DNA of 64,000 nucleotides from an uncultured Tenacibaculum sp. (GCA_947501615.1 CANMWK010000019.1:1-64000), one strand, 5' to 3'; counted from the first letter of the stretch, positions 37,551 to 47,534 are shown. The notes: generated from the sequence alone by a model not told the origin. Numbers and translations: made by a program.

Positions 37551-38993
37551 CTAATAATATGTATATCTACGAACTTTTGCAATGTGTTTTGCTAAACGCA
37601 TAACCTGATGAGAATAGCCATATTCATTATCATACCACACATAAATCACAATTGTATCTCCATCTGCAATTGTCGCCTTACTATCAAAGATTGAAGGCGC
37701 AGTAGTACCAACAATATCAGTAGAAACTAACTCATTACTTAATGAATACTTGATCTGCTCTACCAAATCACCTTCTAAAGCATATTTTTTCATAATTGAA
37801 TTAATAGCATCTACAGTAGCTTCAGAGTTTAACTGTAAATTTAAAATAGCTAAAGATCCATTCGGTACTGGTACTCTAATTGCATTTGAAGTTAGTTTTC
37901 CTTCTAATGCTGGTAATGCTTTAGAAACTGCTTTTCCTGCTCCTGTTTCAGTAATTACCATATTTAAAGCTGCCGCTCTACCCCTTCTGTATTTTTTATG
38001 CATATTGTCTACTAAGTTTTGATCGTTAGTATATGCATGAATTGTTTCTAAGTGTCCTTTTTTAATTCCGTAGTTATCTTCTAAAACTTTTAAAACCGGA
38101 GTAATAGCGTTTGTTGTACAAGACGCGGCAGAGAAAATATCTATAGTATCAGGATTGTTTTCTAAATGATTTACACCATGAACAATATTTGGAATTCCTT
38201 TCCCTGGTGCTGTTAATAATACTTTTCCAGCTCCTTTAGCTTGTAAATGTCTACTTAAAGCTTCTTTATCTCTAAAAGCTCCAGTATTATCAATAATTAA
38301 AGCATCATTTATACCATAAGCTGTATAATCAATATCCTCTGGTGCAGCTGCAGAAATCATTTGTACTGAAGTTCCGTTAATGATTAATGCATTGTTTTCA
38401 ACATCTACTCTTACAGTTCCTAAGAAATCACCATGAACTGAATCGATACTTAACAATGAAGCTCTTTTTTCTAAAACACTTTGATCAATCTTTCCACGAG
38501 TAACAATAGCTCTTAATCGTAATTGAGAACCTTTACCCATTTTACTACTTAATTCTCTAGCTAATAAACGACCAATACGTCCGAATCCATATAAAACAAC
38601 GTCTTTTGGTTGAATGCCATTTGCTTGATTCGCATCCTTTAATTGATTCTTTACAAAATCAACTTTATCAATTGTTGAATCATCCACTAAATGATATTCG
38701 TATGCTAATTTTCCTATATCTAATTTTGATGCTGGTAATGCTATAGACTGAATTGCCTTAGCAATATCTAATGCATCTTGAATAGAAATTGGTTTAGCAA
38801 CAAACTCTTTTGCATAATCAATTAAATTTAAAACTTCACTAGCCCTTTTGTCTACTAATGGGTTTCTAAATAAGACCAATTCAATAGATTTATCGTACCA
38901 TAAATCGTTTACAATATTGATAAATTCAGTTGTAGCTCGTCTTATTTTAGCTTGATTTGCTACTTCTTCCTCGTAATTTGTTATTATTGACAT
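37551..38993 (-). CDS. gap: Glyceraldehyde-3-phosphate dehydrogenase, long form
   Basis: 480 residues; classical enzymes have about 335. The Rossmann motif LYGFGRIGRL begins near residue 135, so about 130 residues precede the usual start; this N-terminal extension is typical of one Bacteroidota GAPDH class. Catalytic Cys292 lies in SAASCTTNAITP, the catalytic His in ETIHAYTNDQN, and NEYGYSHQV closes the domain. Glycolysis/gluconeogenesis. A TAnnTTTG element lies 35 bp upstream. Confidence 0.94.
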   Translation of the reverse strand: MSIITNYEEEVANQAKIRRATTEFINIVNDLWYDKSIELVLFRNPLVDKRASEVLNLIDYAKEFVAKPISIQDALDIAKAIQSIALPASKLDIGKLAYEYHLVDDSTIDKVDFVKNQLKDANQANGIQPKDVVLYGFGRIGRLLARELSSKMGKGSQLRLRAIVTRGKIDQSVLEKRASLLSIDSVHGDFLGTVRVDVENNALIINGTSVQMISAAAPEDIDYTAYGINDALIIDNTGAFRDKEALSRHLQAKGAGKVLLTAPGKGIPNIVHGVNHLENNPDTIDIFSAASCTTNAITPVLKVLEDNYGIKKGHLETIHAYTNDQNLVDNMHKKYRRGRAAALNMVITETGAGKAVSKALPALEGKLTSNAIRVPVPNGSLAILNLQLNSEATVDAINSIMKKYALEGDLVEQIKYSLSNELVSTDIVGTTAPSIFDSKATIADGDTIVIYVWYDNEYGYSHQVMRLAKHIAKVRRYTYY

Positions 38994-39027
38994 AGTTGTG
39001 TGAACTAATTTTTTTTAAAATTTGGTG

Positions 39028-39035
39028 CAAAAGTA
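39028..39035 (-). promoter_or_regulatory. -7 promoter element for gap
   Basis: Minus-strand TACTTTTG fits TAnnTTTG, 35 bp upstream of the gap ATG. No well-spaced TTG at -33. Confidence 0.5.
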
Positions 39036-39070
39036 ATTATTTCAAACGATTTCGTAACTTTTTTTTACAT

Positions 39071-39104
39071 AAAAAAACTCGATATTTTCATATCGAGTTT
39101 TTTT
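39071..39104 (-). terminator. Terminator of htrA
   Basis: Perfect 15-bp stem AAAAAAACTCGATAT / ATATCGAGTTTTTTT with a 4-nt loop. It lies 109 bp past the htrA stop and upstream of the gap promoter, so it isolates gap from htrA read-through. Confidence 0.88.
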
Positions 39105-39212
39105 GTTTGTTTTAAGTTACAAATTATCATAAAGTTTACAATATTTAGTAACTCGTTAAAAATTTTATATTACAGTTTAATCTATTAATGTCAATTTCAG
39201 TTTTCCTCATTA

Positions 39213-40604
39213 TTAGAAACCATATCGCTCAACTTCACCTTCTGGACTTATCATTTTTATAATTAACCTCTTTCTGCTTTTAAGAGAATAATTATCTAAA
39301 ATTTCTTTAGCCTGAGCTGCACTATAAATTTCCTGATCATTTATTTTAATGATAACATATCCCTTTCCTACTTTAAACTCTTTTAGAGCTTTATTTGCAG
39401 TTGCTATAATTTTTGCTCCATTAGGAATACCTCTTTCTTTCTTTTCTTTTTCAGTTAAATCTTTTAATTCAATATCCAAAGTATTAGAATTATAAGAATT
39501 TCTTTTTGATAGTGTAACAGACTTGGTTAACTCTGTACCGTTTCTGTCTACTGTAATATCAACTACCTCACCAGGCCTCTTTGCTTTAAGAATACCTGAT
39601 AGTTCTGAAAATTTAGAGATTTTTACATCATTAATTTTTTTAATAATATCTCCAGATTTTAATCCTGCTTTAAAAGCTCCACTATCTTCATCCTCTACTA
39701 AGCCAATTAGCACACCTTCAATTTGATCTGCATCTTTAAAATCAGGCCTAAATCCAATTAACGCTTCTTGTACATTCCCATATTCTAAAAGATCATCAAT
39801 AATTTTTTTTGTAATGTTTGAAGGAACTGCAAACGAATACCCAATAAACGAACCTGTTCTTGAAGTAATCGCTGTATTAATCCCAATTAATTCTCCTCTT
39901 GTGTTCACTAATGCTCCACCACTATTTCCAGGGTTTACAGCAGCATCCGTCTGTATAAACGATTCAATATTTCTATTTCCTTCCAAATCACGACCTTTAG
40001 CACTTACAATTCCAGCAGTAACTGTAGAATTTAAATTATAAGGATTACCAACTGCCAATACCCATTCCCCAATTTTTGCATTATCAGAATTACCAAACGT
40101 AATAAAAGGCAACTCCATGTCTGTATCTATCTTTAATAACGCAATATCATTTCTAGGATCAGCTCCTACTAAGTTCGCTTTTAACTTTTTTCTATTATTT
40201 AATGTAATTTCAATATCTGTAGCTCCTTCTATAACATGATTATTCGTTACAATATAACCATCCGAAGAAATAATAACACCACTTCCTGTACCTACTTGTT
40301 CTCTTTTACTTCGTCCATCACCTCTTCCAAAAAACTCTTCGAAAGGATTATACACTTCTTTTACCGCAGTATTTTTAACATGAACAACGGTATTTACTGT
40401 TTTCTCAGCGGCTTCTGTAAAATCTGTGGGTACAGAACTCGTATTTAACACTGCTGGTGTATAATTCGCTTTTACAGTTTGTAATTCTGGCGCTACGGTT
40501 CTTTCTATAACTACTTGAGGTTGCTCAACAAATAATTTATAACCTCCTAAAGCAAATACGCCTCCTAGAAACGCAACTCCTGCCATACCTAAAACTCTCT
40601 TCAT
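39213..40604 (-). CDS. Periplasmic serine protease, HtrA/DegP family
   Basis: 463 residues. N-terminal anchor or signal (LGMAGVAFLGGVFALGGYKLF), trypsin-like domain (about 100-275) with all three catalytic residues: His in VTNNHVIEG, Asp in DPRNDIALLKID, Ser in NPGNSGGALVN. One clear PDZ domain (about 285-375) and a second, weaker one at the end. Works in envelope protein quality control. It diverges from dapF. Confidence 0.94.
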   Translation of the reverse strand: MKRVLGMAGVAFLGGVFALGGYKLFVEQPQVVIERTVAPELQTVKANYTPAVLNTSSVPTDFTEAAEKTVNTVVHVKNTAVKEVYNPFEEFFGRGDGRSKREQVGTGSGVIISSDGYIVTNNHVIEGATDIEITLNNRKKLKANLVGADPRNDIALLKIDTDMELPFITFGNSDNAKIGEWVLAVGNPYNLNSTVTAGIVSAKGRDLEGNRNIESFIQTDAAVNPGNSGGALVNTRGELIGINTAITSRTGSFIGYSFAVPSNITKKIIDDLLEYGNVQEALIGFRPDFKDADQIEGVLIGLVEDEDSGAFKAGLKSGDIIKKINDVKISKFSELSGILKAKRPGEVVDITVDRNGTELTKSVTLSKRNSYNSNTLDIELKDLTEKEKKERGIPNGAKIIATANKALKEFKVGKGYVIIKINDQEIYSAAQAKEILDNYSLKSRKRLIIKMISPEGEVERYGF

Positions 40605-40627
40605 ATTGTTTTAAAATTTTTGTTATT

Positions 40628-40635
40628 CAAATATA
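40628..40635 (-). promoter_or_regulatory. -7 promoter element for htrA
   Basis: Minus-strand TATATTTG fits TAnnTTTG, 24 bp before the htrA ATG. Confidence 0.55.
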
Positions 40636-40725
40636 CAATTTTAACATTTTAACCTGAATCTGTTTAACTTCTTTTTAACGCACTTTAACCAGCGTTTAAC
40701 AACTCCTTTTTCCTTAGTAAATGCA

Positions 40726-40733
40726 TATCTTTG
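40726..40733 (+). promoter_or_regulatory. -7 promoter element for dapF
   Basis: TATCTTTG, exact TAnnTTTG, ends only 7 bp before the dapF ATG (40741). With the usual start a few bases past the element, the mRNA would have almost no leader. Confidence 0.6.
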
Positions 40734-40740
40734 TATTCAT

Positions 40741-41517
40741 ATGGAACTTACTTTTTACAAATACCAAGGAACGGGTAACGACTTTATATTAGTCGATAAT
40801 AGAACGAATACCTTTCCTAAAAAAAACGTGAATATTATTGCTAAATTGTGTCATAGACACTTTGGTATTGGTGCAGATGGATTAATTTTATTAGAAAATG
40901 ACGATGCTACCGATTTTAGAATGGTGTATTATAATGCCGATGGTAATGAAAGTACCATGTGTGGAAATGGAGGGAGATGTATCGTTGCTTTTGCCAATAA
41001 ATTAGGTGTTATTAAAGATACGACAACGTTTATTGCTGTAGATGGTTTACACTCTGCTTCTTTTAAAGATGATATTGTGAAATTACAAATGATTGATGTA
41101 GATACTGTTGAAATTCATGAGCATCATGCTTTTGCAAATACAGGTTCACCTCATCATGTACAAATGGTTACTAACATAGGTGAGTATGATGTTTTTTCTA
41201 ATGGAAAAAAAATTAGAAACTCTACATATGGTATTGAAGGAAGTAATATAAATTTTGTAGAACAAATAAATACGAACGCTTTCCGTGTTAGAACTTATGA
41301 ACGTGGTGTAGAAGATGAAACTTTAGCCTGCGGAACTGGTGTAACTGCTGTAGCATTGGCTATGCATAAATTAGAAAAAGCACAAAGTAATACGATCGAC
41401 TTACAAGTAGAAGGTGGAAACTTAGCCGTAAACTTCGAGGTTACTGCTAATGGTTATAAAAACATACATTTAATAGGACCTGCAACTTTCGTATTTAAAG
41501 GAACAATAACTATGTAA
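40741..41517 (+). CDS. dapF: Diaminopimelate epimerase
   Basis: 258 residues. The two catalytic cysteines are in NGGRCIVA and LACGTGVTAV, with YQGTGNDFILVDNR at the start. Interconverts LL- and meso-diaminopimelate for peptidoglycan and lysine. First gene of dapF-GNAT-mltG-DinB; its stop shares one base with the next start. Two peptidoglycan genes (dapF, mltG) in one operon make the grouping sensible. Confidence 0.96.
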   Translation: MELTFYKYQGTGNDFILVDNRTNTFPKKNVNIIAKLCHRHFGIGADGLILLENDDATDFRMVYYNADGNESTMCGNGGRCIVAFANKLGVIKDTTTFIAVDGLHSASFKDDIVKLQMIDVDTVEIHEHHAFANTGSPHHVQMVTNIGEYDVFSNGKKIRNSTYGIEGSNINFVEQINTNAFRVRTYERGVEDETLACGTGVTAVALAMHKLEKAQSNTIDLQVEGGNLAVNFEVTANGYKNIHLIGPATFVFKGTITM

Positions 41518-42044
41518 TGAAAAATTTAGAAGGAGAACATATTGCGTTGAGAGCGATAGAACCAGAAGATTTAGAGTTTTTATTTACTATTGAAAATGAT
41601 GCTTCTTTTTGGGAGGTGAGCCATACTCAAACTCCTTTTTCTAAATTTTTATTGAAGCAATATATTGAAAACTGTCACTTAGATATTTACGAAGCTAAAC
41701 AACTACGTTTATTAGTTTACGAGAAGAATTCTAATAAAAATATTGGTCTTGTAGATTTGTTCGACTTTAATCCTCAACATAGGAGAGCTGGTGTTGGTAT
41801 AGTAATACATAAAAGTTTTCAAAATAAAGGCTATGCTTCTCAAGCGTTAAAAATTTTAATTGAATATAGTTTTTTAACCTTACATTTACATCAGTTATAC
41901 GCTAATATCACTGATGATAATAGTAGTAGTTTATCACTTTTTAAAAAACATGGCTTTACAGCTATCGGTATAAAAAAAGACTGGATATTAGCTCAAGGAA
42001 AATTTAAAGACGAAATTTTATTTCAGTTAATTCATGAAAAATAA
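41517..42044 (+). CDS. GNAT family N-acetyltransferase
   Basis: 175 residues of the RimJ/RimL-like branch: LRAIEPEDLEFLFTIEN start, AGVGIVIHKSFQNKGYA as the acetyl-CoA loop, and a C-terminal LFKKHGFTAIG. Substrate unknown; could be a protein N-terminus or small amine. Coupled to dapF by a one-base overlap, and its end overlaps mltG by 11 bp. Confidence 0.88.
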   Translation: MKNLEGEHIALRAIEPEDLEFLFTIENDASFWEVSHTQTPFSKFLLKQYIENCHLDIYEAKQLRLLVYEKNSNKNIGLVDLFDFNPQHRRAGVGIVIHKSFQNKGYASQALKILIEYSFLTLHLHQLYANITDDNSSSLSLFKKHGFTAIGIKKDWILAQGKFKDEILFQLIHEK

Positions 42045-43059
42045 AATCATTATTGGCGTTATTGCCCTACTTGTAATTTTAGGTATTGTAGGTTTTACAT
42101 ATTATCAGAAAATATTTGCTCCAGCCGTAACTAAAAACGGAGCGCTATTCATTACTTCGAATAGCAGCATGCAAGATCTCACACTTCAAATTAAAGAATT
42201 TGTAAATGATCCAAATGATTTTAGCTGGGTGGCAGACATAAAAAAATTCACCAAACCTAAAAGTGGTAAGTATGCATTAAAAGAACACATGAGCTTGAAT
42301 GATTTGGTTAATTTGTTACGATCGGGCAATCAAACTCCTGTGAAAGTTATTTTTAACAATCAGGATAGTTTAGAAAAATTAGCAGGTAGGATAGCACAAC
42401 AGATAGAAACAGATAGTATTTCTTTATTAAATGCTTTTAGAGATAACGATTTTCTTAAAAAAAATAATTTTACAGAAAAGTCTGTATTAAGTATTTTTAT
42501 TCCAAATAAATATGATGTTTATTGGAATTCTTCTCCAGAGAAGTTTAGAAATAAGATGCTCAATTATTATAATAAATTCTGGAATGAGGATAGAATTGCC
42601 AAAGCTAAAAAACAAGGTCTTACTAAAGAAGAAGCCATAGTTTTAGCTTCTATTGTTCAAAAAGAAACTGCACAAGTTTCTGAGCGACCTACAGTTGCTG
42701 GCTTGTATTTAAATAGATTACACGATAAATGGACATTAGATGCTGACCCCACTATAATTTATGCATTAAAACAAGTTCATGGGCAAGACTTTATAGTGAA
42801 AAGAGTTTTAAAAAAGTATCTTGAAATCAAATCTCCTTACAATACATATAAAAATGGAGGTCTTCCTCCTACACTTATCGCTATGCCAGATATTTCTGCT
42901 ATAGAAGCTGTTCTAAATCCAGAAAAACACAATTATTATTTTATGTGTGCTAGTGTAGACAAAATAGGTTTTCATGAATTTGCTAGAACATCCGCTCAAC
43001 ACGGAAGAAATGCTGCTAAATATCATAGCTGGCTTGATAAACAAGGGATCAAGTTGTAA
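42034..43059 (+). CDS. mltG: Endolytic transglycosylase MltG
   Basis: 341 residues. One N-terminal transmembrane helix (about 5-25), then the YceG/MltG fold with the catalytic Glu in SIVQKETAQVSERPTVAGLY and the typical SPYNTYKNGGLPPTLIAMP. Cuts nascent glycan strands at the inner membrane and sets their length. Overlaps the GNAT gene by 11 bp. Confidence 0.94.
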   Translation: MKNKIIIGVIALLVILGIVGFTYYQKIFAPAVTKNGALFITSNSSMQDLTLQIKEFVNDPNDFSWVADIKKFTKPKSGKYALKEHMSLNDLVNLLRSGNQTPVKVIFNNQDSLEKLAGRIAQQIETDSISLLNAFRDNDFLKKNNFTEKSVLSIFIPNKYDVYWNSSPEKFRNKMLNYYNKFWNEDRIAKAKKQGLTKEEAIVLASIVQKETAQVSERPTVAGLYLNRLHDKWTLDADPTIIYALKQVHGQDFIVKRVLKKYLEIKSPYNTYKNGGLPPTLIAMPDISAIEAVLNPEKHNYYFMCASVDKIGFHEFARTSAQHGRNAAKYHSWLDKQGIKL

Positions 43060-43094
43060 AAAGAAGTCATAGTTAAGTAAATTAAACTTGAAAC

Positions 43095-43613
43095 ATGAAT
43101 GAAATTAAAACGATAACAAGTTATAATCTTTGGGCAAACCAAAGAATTTCAAATTGGCTACTTTCTAATGAATTTAAAAAACTAAGTCAACCTTGTGATT
43201 CTAGTTTTCAAACCATAGCAAAGACAATTAAGCATATATTAGAGGCTCAAGTTTTATATTTATCAATAATTCAACAAACTCCAATTACTAAAAACAAGAA
43301 TGATGGAAATTTCGTTATAAATGATATTGAAAAACTCATAGAACAATCAAAAGATTTTTCTTATTATTCTTCTCAACTTCAAACAAAACAACTAAATGAG
43401 ACACGAAAAATTGATTTTAAATTTCTTTCAGGAAACTTTTCTCAAGGAGAATTAATTCTACATTGTATGAATCATAGTACATTTCATAGAGGTCAAATTA
43501 TAACTATAGGACATCAATTGAAATTAACTAAAGCCCCATCAACCGATTTTCTTTTTTTCTTGAGTAAACTAGAAAGCGACAAAAGACAACAAAAAAGACA
43601 GAAGTTAGAGTAG
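43095..43613 (+). CDS. DinB family protein
   Basis: 172 residues, no signal peptide. DinB fold recognised from the N-terminal SYNLWANQRISNWL, IKHILEAQVLYLSI (metal His 1) and CMNHSTFHRGQIITIGHQL (metal His pair). Likely cytosolic metal-dependent protein with unknown substrate. It follows mltG by 35 bp and ends 36 bp from the convergent thioredoxin-like gene. Confidence 0.82.
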   Translation: MNEIKTITSYNLWANQRISNWLLSNEFKKLSQPCDSSFQTIAKTIKHILEAQVLYLSIIQQTPITKNKNDGNFVINDIEKLIEQSKDFSYYSSQLQTKQLNETRKIDFKFLSGNFSQGELILHCMNHSTFHRGQIITIGHQLKLTKAPSTDFLFFLSKLESDKRQQKRQKLE

Positions 43614-43649
43614 TAAAGTGAAAAGGAGTTTAACCCCTAAACAATACTT

Positions 43650-44181
43650 TTAATCCTCAGTAAAATCATAAGGATGTTTATATGATTTTCCTGATAAAAT
43701 TTTAATAATATCTTCTTCAAGGCTTTCTTTCGAAAACTCTACAAAACGTCCTAATTCTTTATTTTTTTTTATAAAAAATAAATGTAGGAACACGAATAAT
43801 ATTAAATCCTTTTTCTAGCCCTTTCGCTTTTTTCTTTTTATCTACAGCTATCAACTCTAGATTTTTATAATCAAAATTAACTTGATCTAAAATTTTATAT
43901 AAAATAGGAGTTTCTCGTTTACTATCTTTACACCAAGTACCTATAAAACCTTTTATTATTACCTCTTTTGAATAATTTTCAATTTTAGATAGTGTTTCTT
44001 TTTCTATTTTAGTTTCATTATATTTTTTTTCAAACCATTCTTTATAGGGAGTCTTTTGCAAATCTCTTTTGTCTATTTCACCAACTAAAATTGTATTTTT
44101 TTTATCTTTGACAACTACACTTTTTGTTGTTTTACATGAAAAACAAAAGCCAAGTATTAATAAATATATCCCTTTTTTCAT
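43650..44181 (-). pseudogene. Thioredoxin-like lipoprotein gene with A9 frameshift
   Basis: From ATG 44181 the frame gives 140 residues: lipoprotein signal (LGFCFSC, Cys at about 16), then a thioredoxin-like fold with WCKDSKRETP in place of CxxC and the cis-Pro loop IRVPTFIFY. It stops at 43759 after KKK, inside a nine-T plus-strand run (43762-43770). Removing one base keeps the frame open to TAA at 43650-43652, adding a typical tail (NKELGRFVEFSKESLEED...), 176 residues in all. So the gene is either broken, rescued by slippage on A9, or misread. Only one Cys remains at the active site. Last gene after the outer-membrane barrel, 3-bp gap. Confidence 0.8.
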
Positions 44182-44184
44182 CTT

Positions 44185-46821
44185 TTAAAGTTTATAGATT
44201 ATTTTACCTAAAATAGTTCTTGGAAAAACTGCTGTTCTTGTTTCATTAAATATAACATCTGAAAAACTAGAAGATATTCTATTTATATTTCCTCCTAAAT
44301 TATTTCCACTAATTTCAAAACTCCAAAGACTATCCTCTTTATGATAAAAAATACTTGCGTTAATTTCGTTAAATGAATTTTTTGTTTTTGAAACCCTATT
44401 ATTATAATAATTATAAAGTGTTTCTCCTTTAAAAACCAAATCTCCTATTTCATAATCAATGACAAAATCTAGTTTTGTTCTATCAGATATCGATTTAAAA
44501 ACTATATTTTCGTTATCTGCATAACGATGACTTATATCGATATCGATATTAGGACCTTTTATATAATTCGTTTTAAAATTAGCATTAACTAATATATTAT
44601 TACTTACAGATTTTGTTTCGTCTCCTCTTAAAAAACTAACATAATTTCTATTACTATAGTTAATCCTTAAGGAAGATTTCCAATATTTATAGTTATATAC
44701 TGTTCTAAAACTAGTTGACAACTCTTTTTCAGGATTTTCAAAATTTATAGGAGAACTACTAATATAAATATCATCTGGTATAAAAACATTTTGAATTTTG
44801 TTCGTTTTTAATCTATAATTAATAGTAGGATAAAAACTCCATCCATATGTTTGAAATTTTCTATAGGATATTCTTAAATTATGATAATAATTTTTATTCA
44901 AATTAGCATTCCCTCTATAAATAGAATTAAACCCCGTCAGCTTATTATTTCTATTTAAATTTGAAAAGTTTGGAAAATTATTTCGTAAGTTATATTTAAA
45001 ACTAACTTTCTTATTATTATTTATATCCCATACAAGATCTAAACTTGGTAATACAACCTGATAATTTTTATTATTTGTAAAACCGAATTGTTTATTAAAT
45101 CTGTTGTAATTTAAATATTCTAGTTTTAAAGTTAAAAAGGCTTCTCCTACTAACCGTTTATATTCTGTTATAAGAGATGAAAACAATTCTTTATTTAAAT
45201 TATTATTTCTAAAATCTTCAAATAAGTTAGTACTTCTGTCTTCATTTTCTTGTTTTAAAATACTTTTATAATCGTTAAAATCTATTTTGTTTTTAAAACT
45301 CACATATAGATGGTTTAAAGGATTGACAATCCAAAAATGTTTTAATAAAAGATTTACTTTATAATTTTTTAATTCAGATTCTTGCTTTACATTAATATTA
45401 TTAACACCAATTATAGGCAAATTATTAGAAAAAATATTCTCTGTACTAAACCAATTTTGATCTTCTTTATTTTTAGATAAGTTTACATTTACCTTTGCCT
45501 GAGAAGTGTGAAATTTCGAAAACTTTTTTTCTATTTTAAAATTAGATTTAATATCAAAATTAGTTATTCTATCATTTGTCGAATAAGTAAATTCTCTTAT
45601 TCCTAAGTTATTTTCTGTATTTGTATTTTCTTTTGCTGTAATTAACTCAACTTTATTTTCAAATTTAATTCTTACATCTTTACTGGGTTTAGATTTTAAC
45701 TGAATCTTTCCCAAAATCATATTTTGATTTTGTTGCTCTTTTGTTAACCTATTTTCATTAAGATCAGTTACTAAATAACGTTGTATTTGGTTTCTTAAAA
45801 TATTTGTATCATCTTTTAAAGCAATTGCATAGGCTGTCCAATTATTTTTTTCACTTGCAGAAAATTGTATATTTACACCACCAAATAAATGTTTGTTCTT
45901 ATTAAAATCACCATTTCTTAACAAACGTGCCACTGGAGTTGCATATAAAGAAGAAAATGTATTTAAATCGAATCCTCCTTCATAATTTAAATAGTCTTTT
46001 AAAGTAAATGATTTTCTTCCTATGTTATTAAAATCTCCTATAAAGCCATAACTAGTTTTTTTAGAGTATTTAAATACAGTAGGATGTATAACATATCTCT
46101 CTTTAACACCACCTCCAACTTCAATATCACCAAAAGCAAAATTCTTCTTACCCTCTTTTAAATTTATATTTAGAGCTACTTTATCAGAAGTTTCTAACCC
46201 CTTTAACAAATCACTTTCGTGATAATCTTCTATTACCTGTATTTCACCTATTACCTCTGCAGGAATGTTATTTACTGCTAATTTAGAATCTCCTGTAAAA
46301 AATTTTTTATCTTCTACTAAAACCTGAGTTACTTTTTTTCCTTTAACTGTAATATTACCTTCTCTATCTACTTCAACCCCTGGCAATTTTTTTAAGACTT
46401 GCCGTAATTTGCGTTCTTTACCATTCACAAAAGCATCCGTTCTATAGGTTGTTGTGTCTTTTTTAACTTTAACAGGCTCTTTGTAGTTTATTATTACTTC
46501 TTCTAATTCGTTAGGATCTTCCTGTAGTAAAAAATCTTTTTTTGTATTAGCACTTCCTATTAAGATAGTTTCTATTGTAGTAATATACCCTATAAAACTA
46601 ATAGTTATTTTATAGGATGAATTAGCAGAAAGTTTCAATTTATAATCTCCTTTTTCATTTGTAACAGCATATGCAAACTTTGCCTCTTTAGTTAAAGGTT
46701 TTGCTATAATATTAGCATTATATAAAGTTTCTTTTTTACTTTTTATTTTACCCGAAAAAATGATTTGACTATAAACAACTGAATTTAAAAGAAGGCATAA
46801 AATAGTTGTATGAAATTTCAT
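44185..46821 (-). CDS. Outer-membrane beta-barrel protein (TonB-receptor-like)
   Basis: 878 residues. Signal peptide (cleavage about VYS-Q), carboxypeptidase-like regulatory domain (about 20-100, YKITISFIGY), a plug-like domain (about 120-220) with LKKLPGVEVDREG and the VNNIPAEVIGEIQV core, then a long barrel to the end. No TonB box is obvious, so it belongs to the outer membrane beta-barrel family rather than clear SusC. It lies 4 bp after the GLPGLI gene, the usual pairing in Bacteroidota. It is a paralogue of the gene at 61489-64000, sharing the ERKL...VL.KLPGVE block. Confidence 0.87.
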   Translation of the reverse strand: MKFHTTILCLLLNSVVYSQIIFSGKIKSKKETLYNANIIAKPLTKEAKFAYAVTNEKGDYKLKLSANSSYKITISFIGYITTIETILIGSANTKKDFLLQEDPNELEEVIINYKEPVKVKKDTTTYRTDAFVNGKERKLRQVLKKLPGVEVDREGNITVKGKKVTQVLVEDKKFFTGDSKLAVNNIPAEVIGEIQVIEDYHESDLLKGLETSDKVALNINLKEGKKNFAFGDIEVGGGVKERYVIHPTVFKYSKKTSYGFIGDFNNIGRKSFTLKDYLNYEGGFDLNTFSSLYATPVARLLRNGDFNKNKHLFGGVNIQFSASEKNNWTAYAIALKDDTNILRNQIQRYLVTDLNENRLTKEQQNQNMILGKIQLKSKPSKDVRIKFENKVELITAKENTNTENNLGIREFTYSTNDRITNFDIKSNFKIEKKFSKFHTSQAKVNVNLSKNKEDQNWFSTENIFSNNLPIIGVNNINVKQESELKNYKVNLLLKHFWIVNPLNHLYVSFKNKIDFNDYKSILKQENEDRSTNLFEDFRNNNLNKELFSSLITEYKRLVGEAFLTLKLEYLNYNRFNKQFGFTNNKNYQVVLPSLDLVWDINNNKKVSFKYNLRNNFPNFSNLNRNNKLTGFNSIYRGNANLNKNYYHNLRISYRKFQTYGWSFYPTINYRLKTNKIQNVFIPDDIYISSSPINFENPEKELSTSFRTVYNYKYWKSSLRINYSNRNYVSFLRGDETKSVSNNILVNANFKTNYIKGPNIDIDISHRYADNENIVFKSISDRTKLDFVIDYEIGDLVFKGETLYNYYNNRVSKTKNSFNEINASIFYHKEDSLWSFEISGNNLGGNINRISSSFSDVIFNETRTAVFPRTILGKIIYKL

Positions 46822-46825
46822 AAAT

Positions 46826-47518
46826 TTAATCTGGAGTAACCAAACGGGATTTTAGCATTAATTTCGATCTTTCTTTCATTGTTATTTTCTTACCTTTTTT
46901 TGGTAAAGGCATTTTGTATTCTTTTTTATTTAATGTTATTTTTGTAGCTGTAAACGCTACTAAATTTGGTCTTTCCAAACGTAATATTAACCCAGGTAAA
47001 CCTCCGTTTCCCACTGGCCCATATGGAACAGATATTTCCGGAGTAAACCAAGCTACAAATGTTAAATATGAATCCTTTTTAGCTCTGCTTGTTTCGTTTA
47101 ACTCTTTTCTTACCGCTTTATAACAAGTATATCCTTCAATTTCTTTAGTTTCTTCAGTTATTTCCCAACCTTGAAGCCTTTTAAGAATTACTTGGTATGT
47201 ATCTCCTAAAATATCTTTATTAAAAATAGCTTCTTTTAGTTCTAAATCTTGATACCAGCCTGTATAAACTTCAGCAATAACTTTAGAAATACCATAATAA
47301 TAATTATTCAAAGGAATACTTTTATTTAATTTAAAAAAAGATTTTTGACCATTATAACTCAAAGTACAAGACATTTGGTTCCATTCCTTAATAACTCCTT
47401 TTAACATTGGGTTATCCAATTTATCTTTTTTTATAGACTTAATATTGTATTCAATTTTTCCTGTTTGAGAAAAACAATTTAAAGAAATGATGAGTAAAAA
47501 TGTTTTAATAATTTTCAT
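46826..47518 (-). CDS. GLPGLI family protein
   Basis: 230 residues. Signal peptide (TFLLIISLNCFSQ), then a beta-rich body with the family motif visible as GGLPGLILRLERPN and a WFTPEISVPYGP segment just before. Exported, function unknown; the family is repeatedly encoded next to outer-membrane barrel proteins, as here. The intergenic gap to that gene is 4 bp. Confidence 0.92.
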   Translation of the reverse strand: MKIIKTFLLIISLNCFSQTGKIEYNIKSIKKDKLDNPMLKGVIKEWNQMSCTLSYNGQKSFFKLNKSIPLNNYYYGISKVIAEVYTGWYQDLELKEAIFNKDILGDTYQVILKRLQGWEITEETKEIEGYTCYKAVRKELNETSRAKKDSYLTFVAWFTPEISVPYGPVGNGGLPGLILRLERPNLVAFTATKITLNKKEYKMPLPKKGKKITMKERSKLMLKSRLVTPD

Positions 47519-47534
47519 TGTATATTTTTTTTAA

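Noticed and set aside
43624..43638. Short imperfect palindrome between convergent genes
   Set aside because: Only 15 bp with three mismatches and no T-run; too weak to call a terminator.
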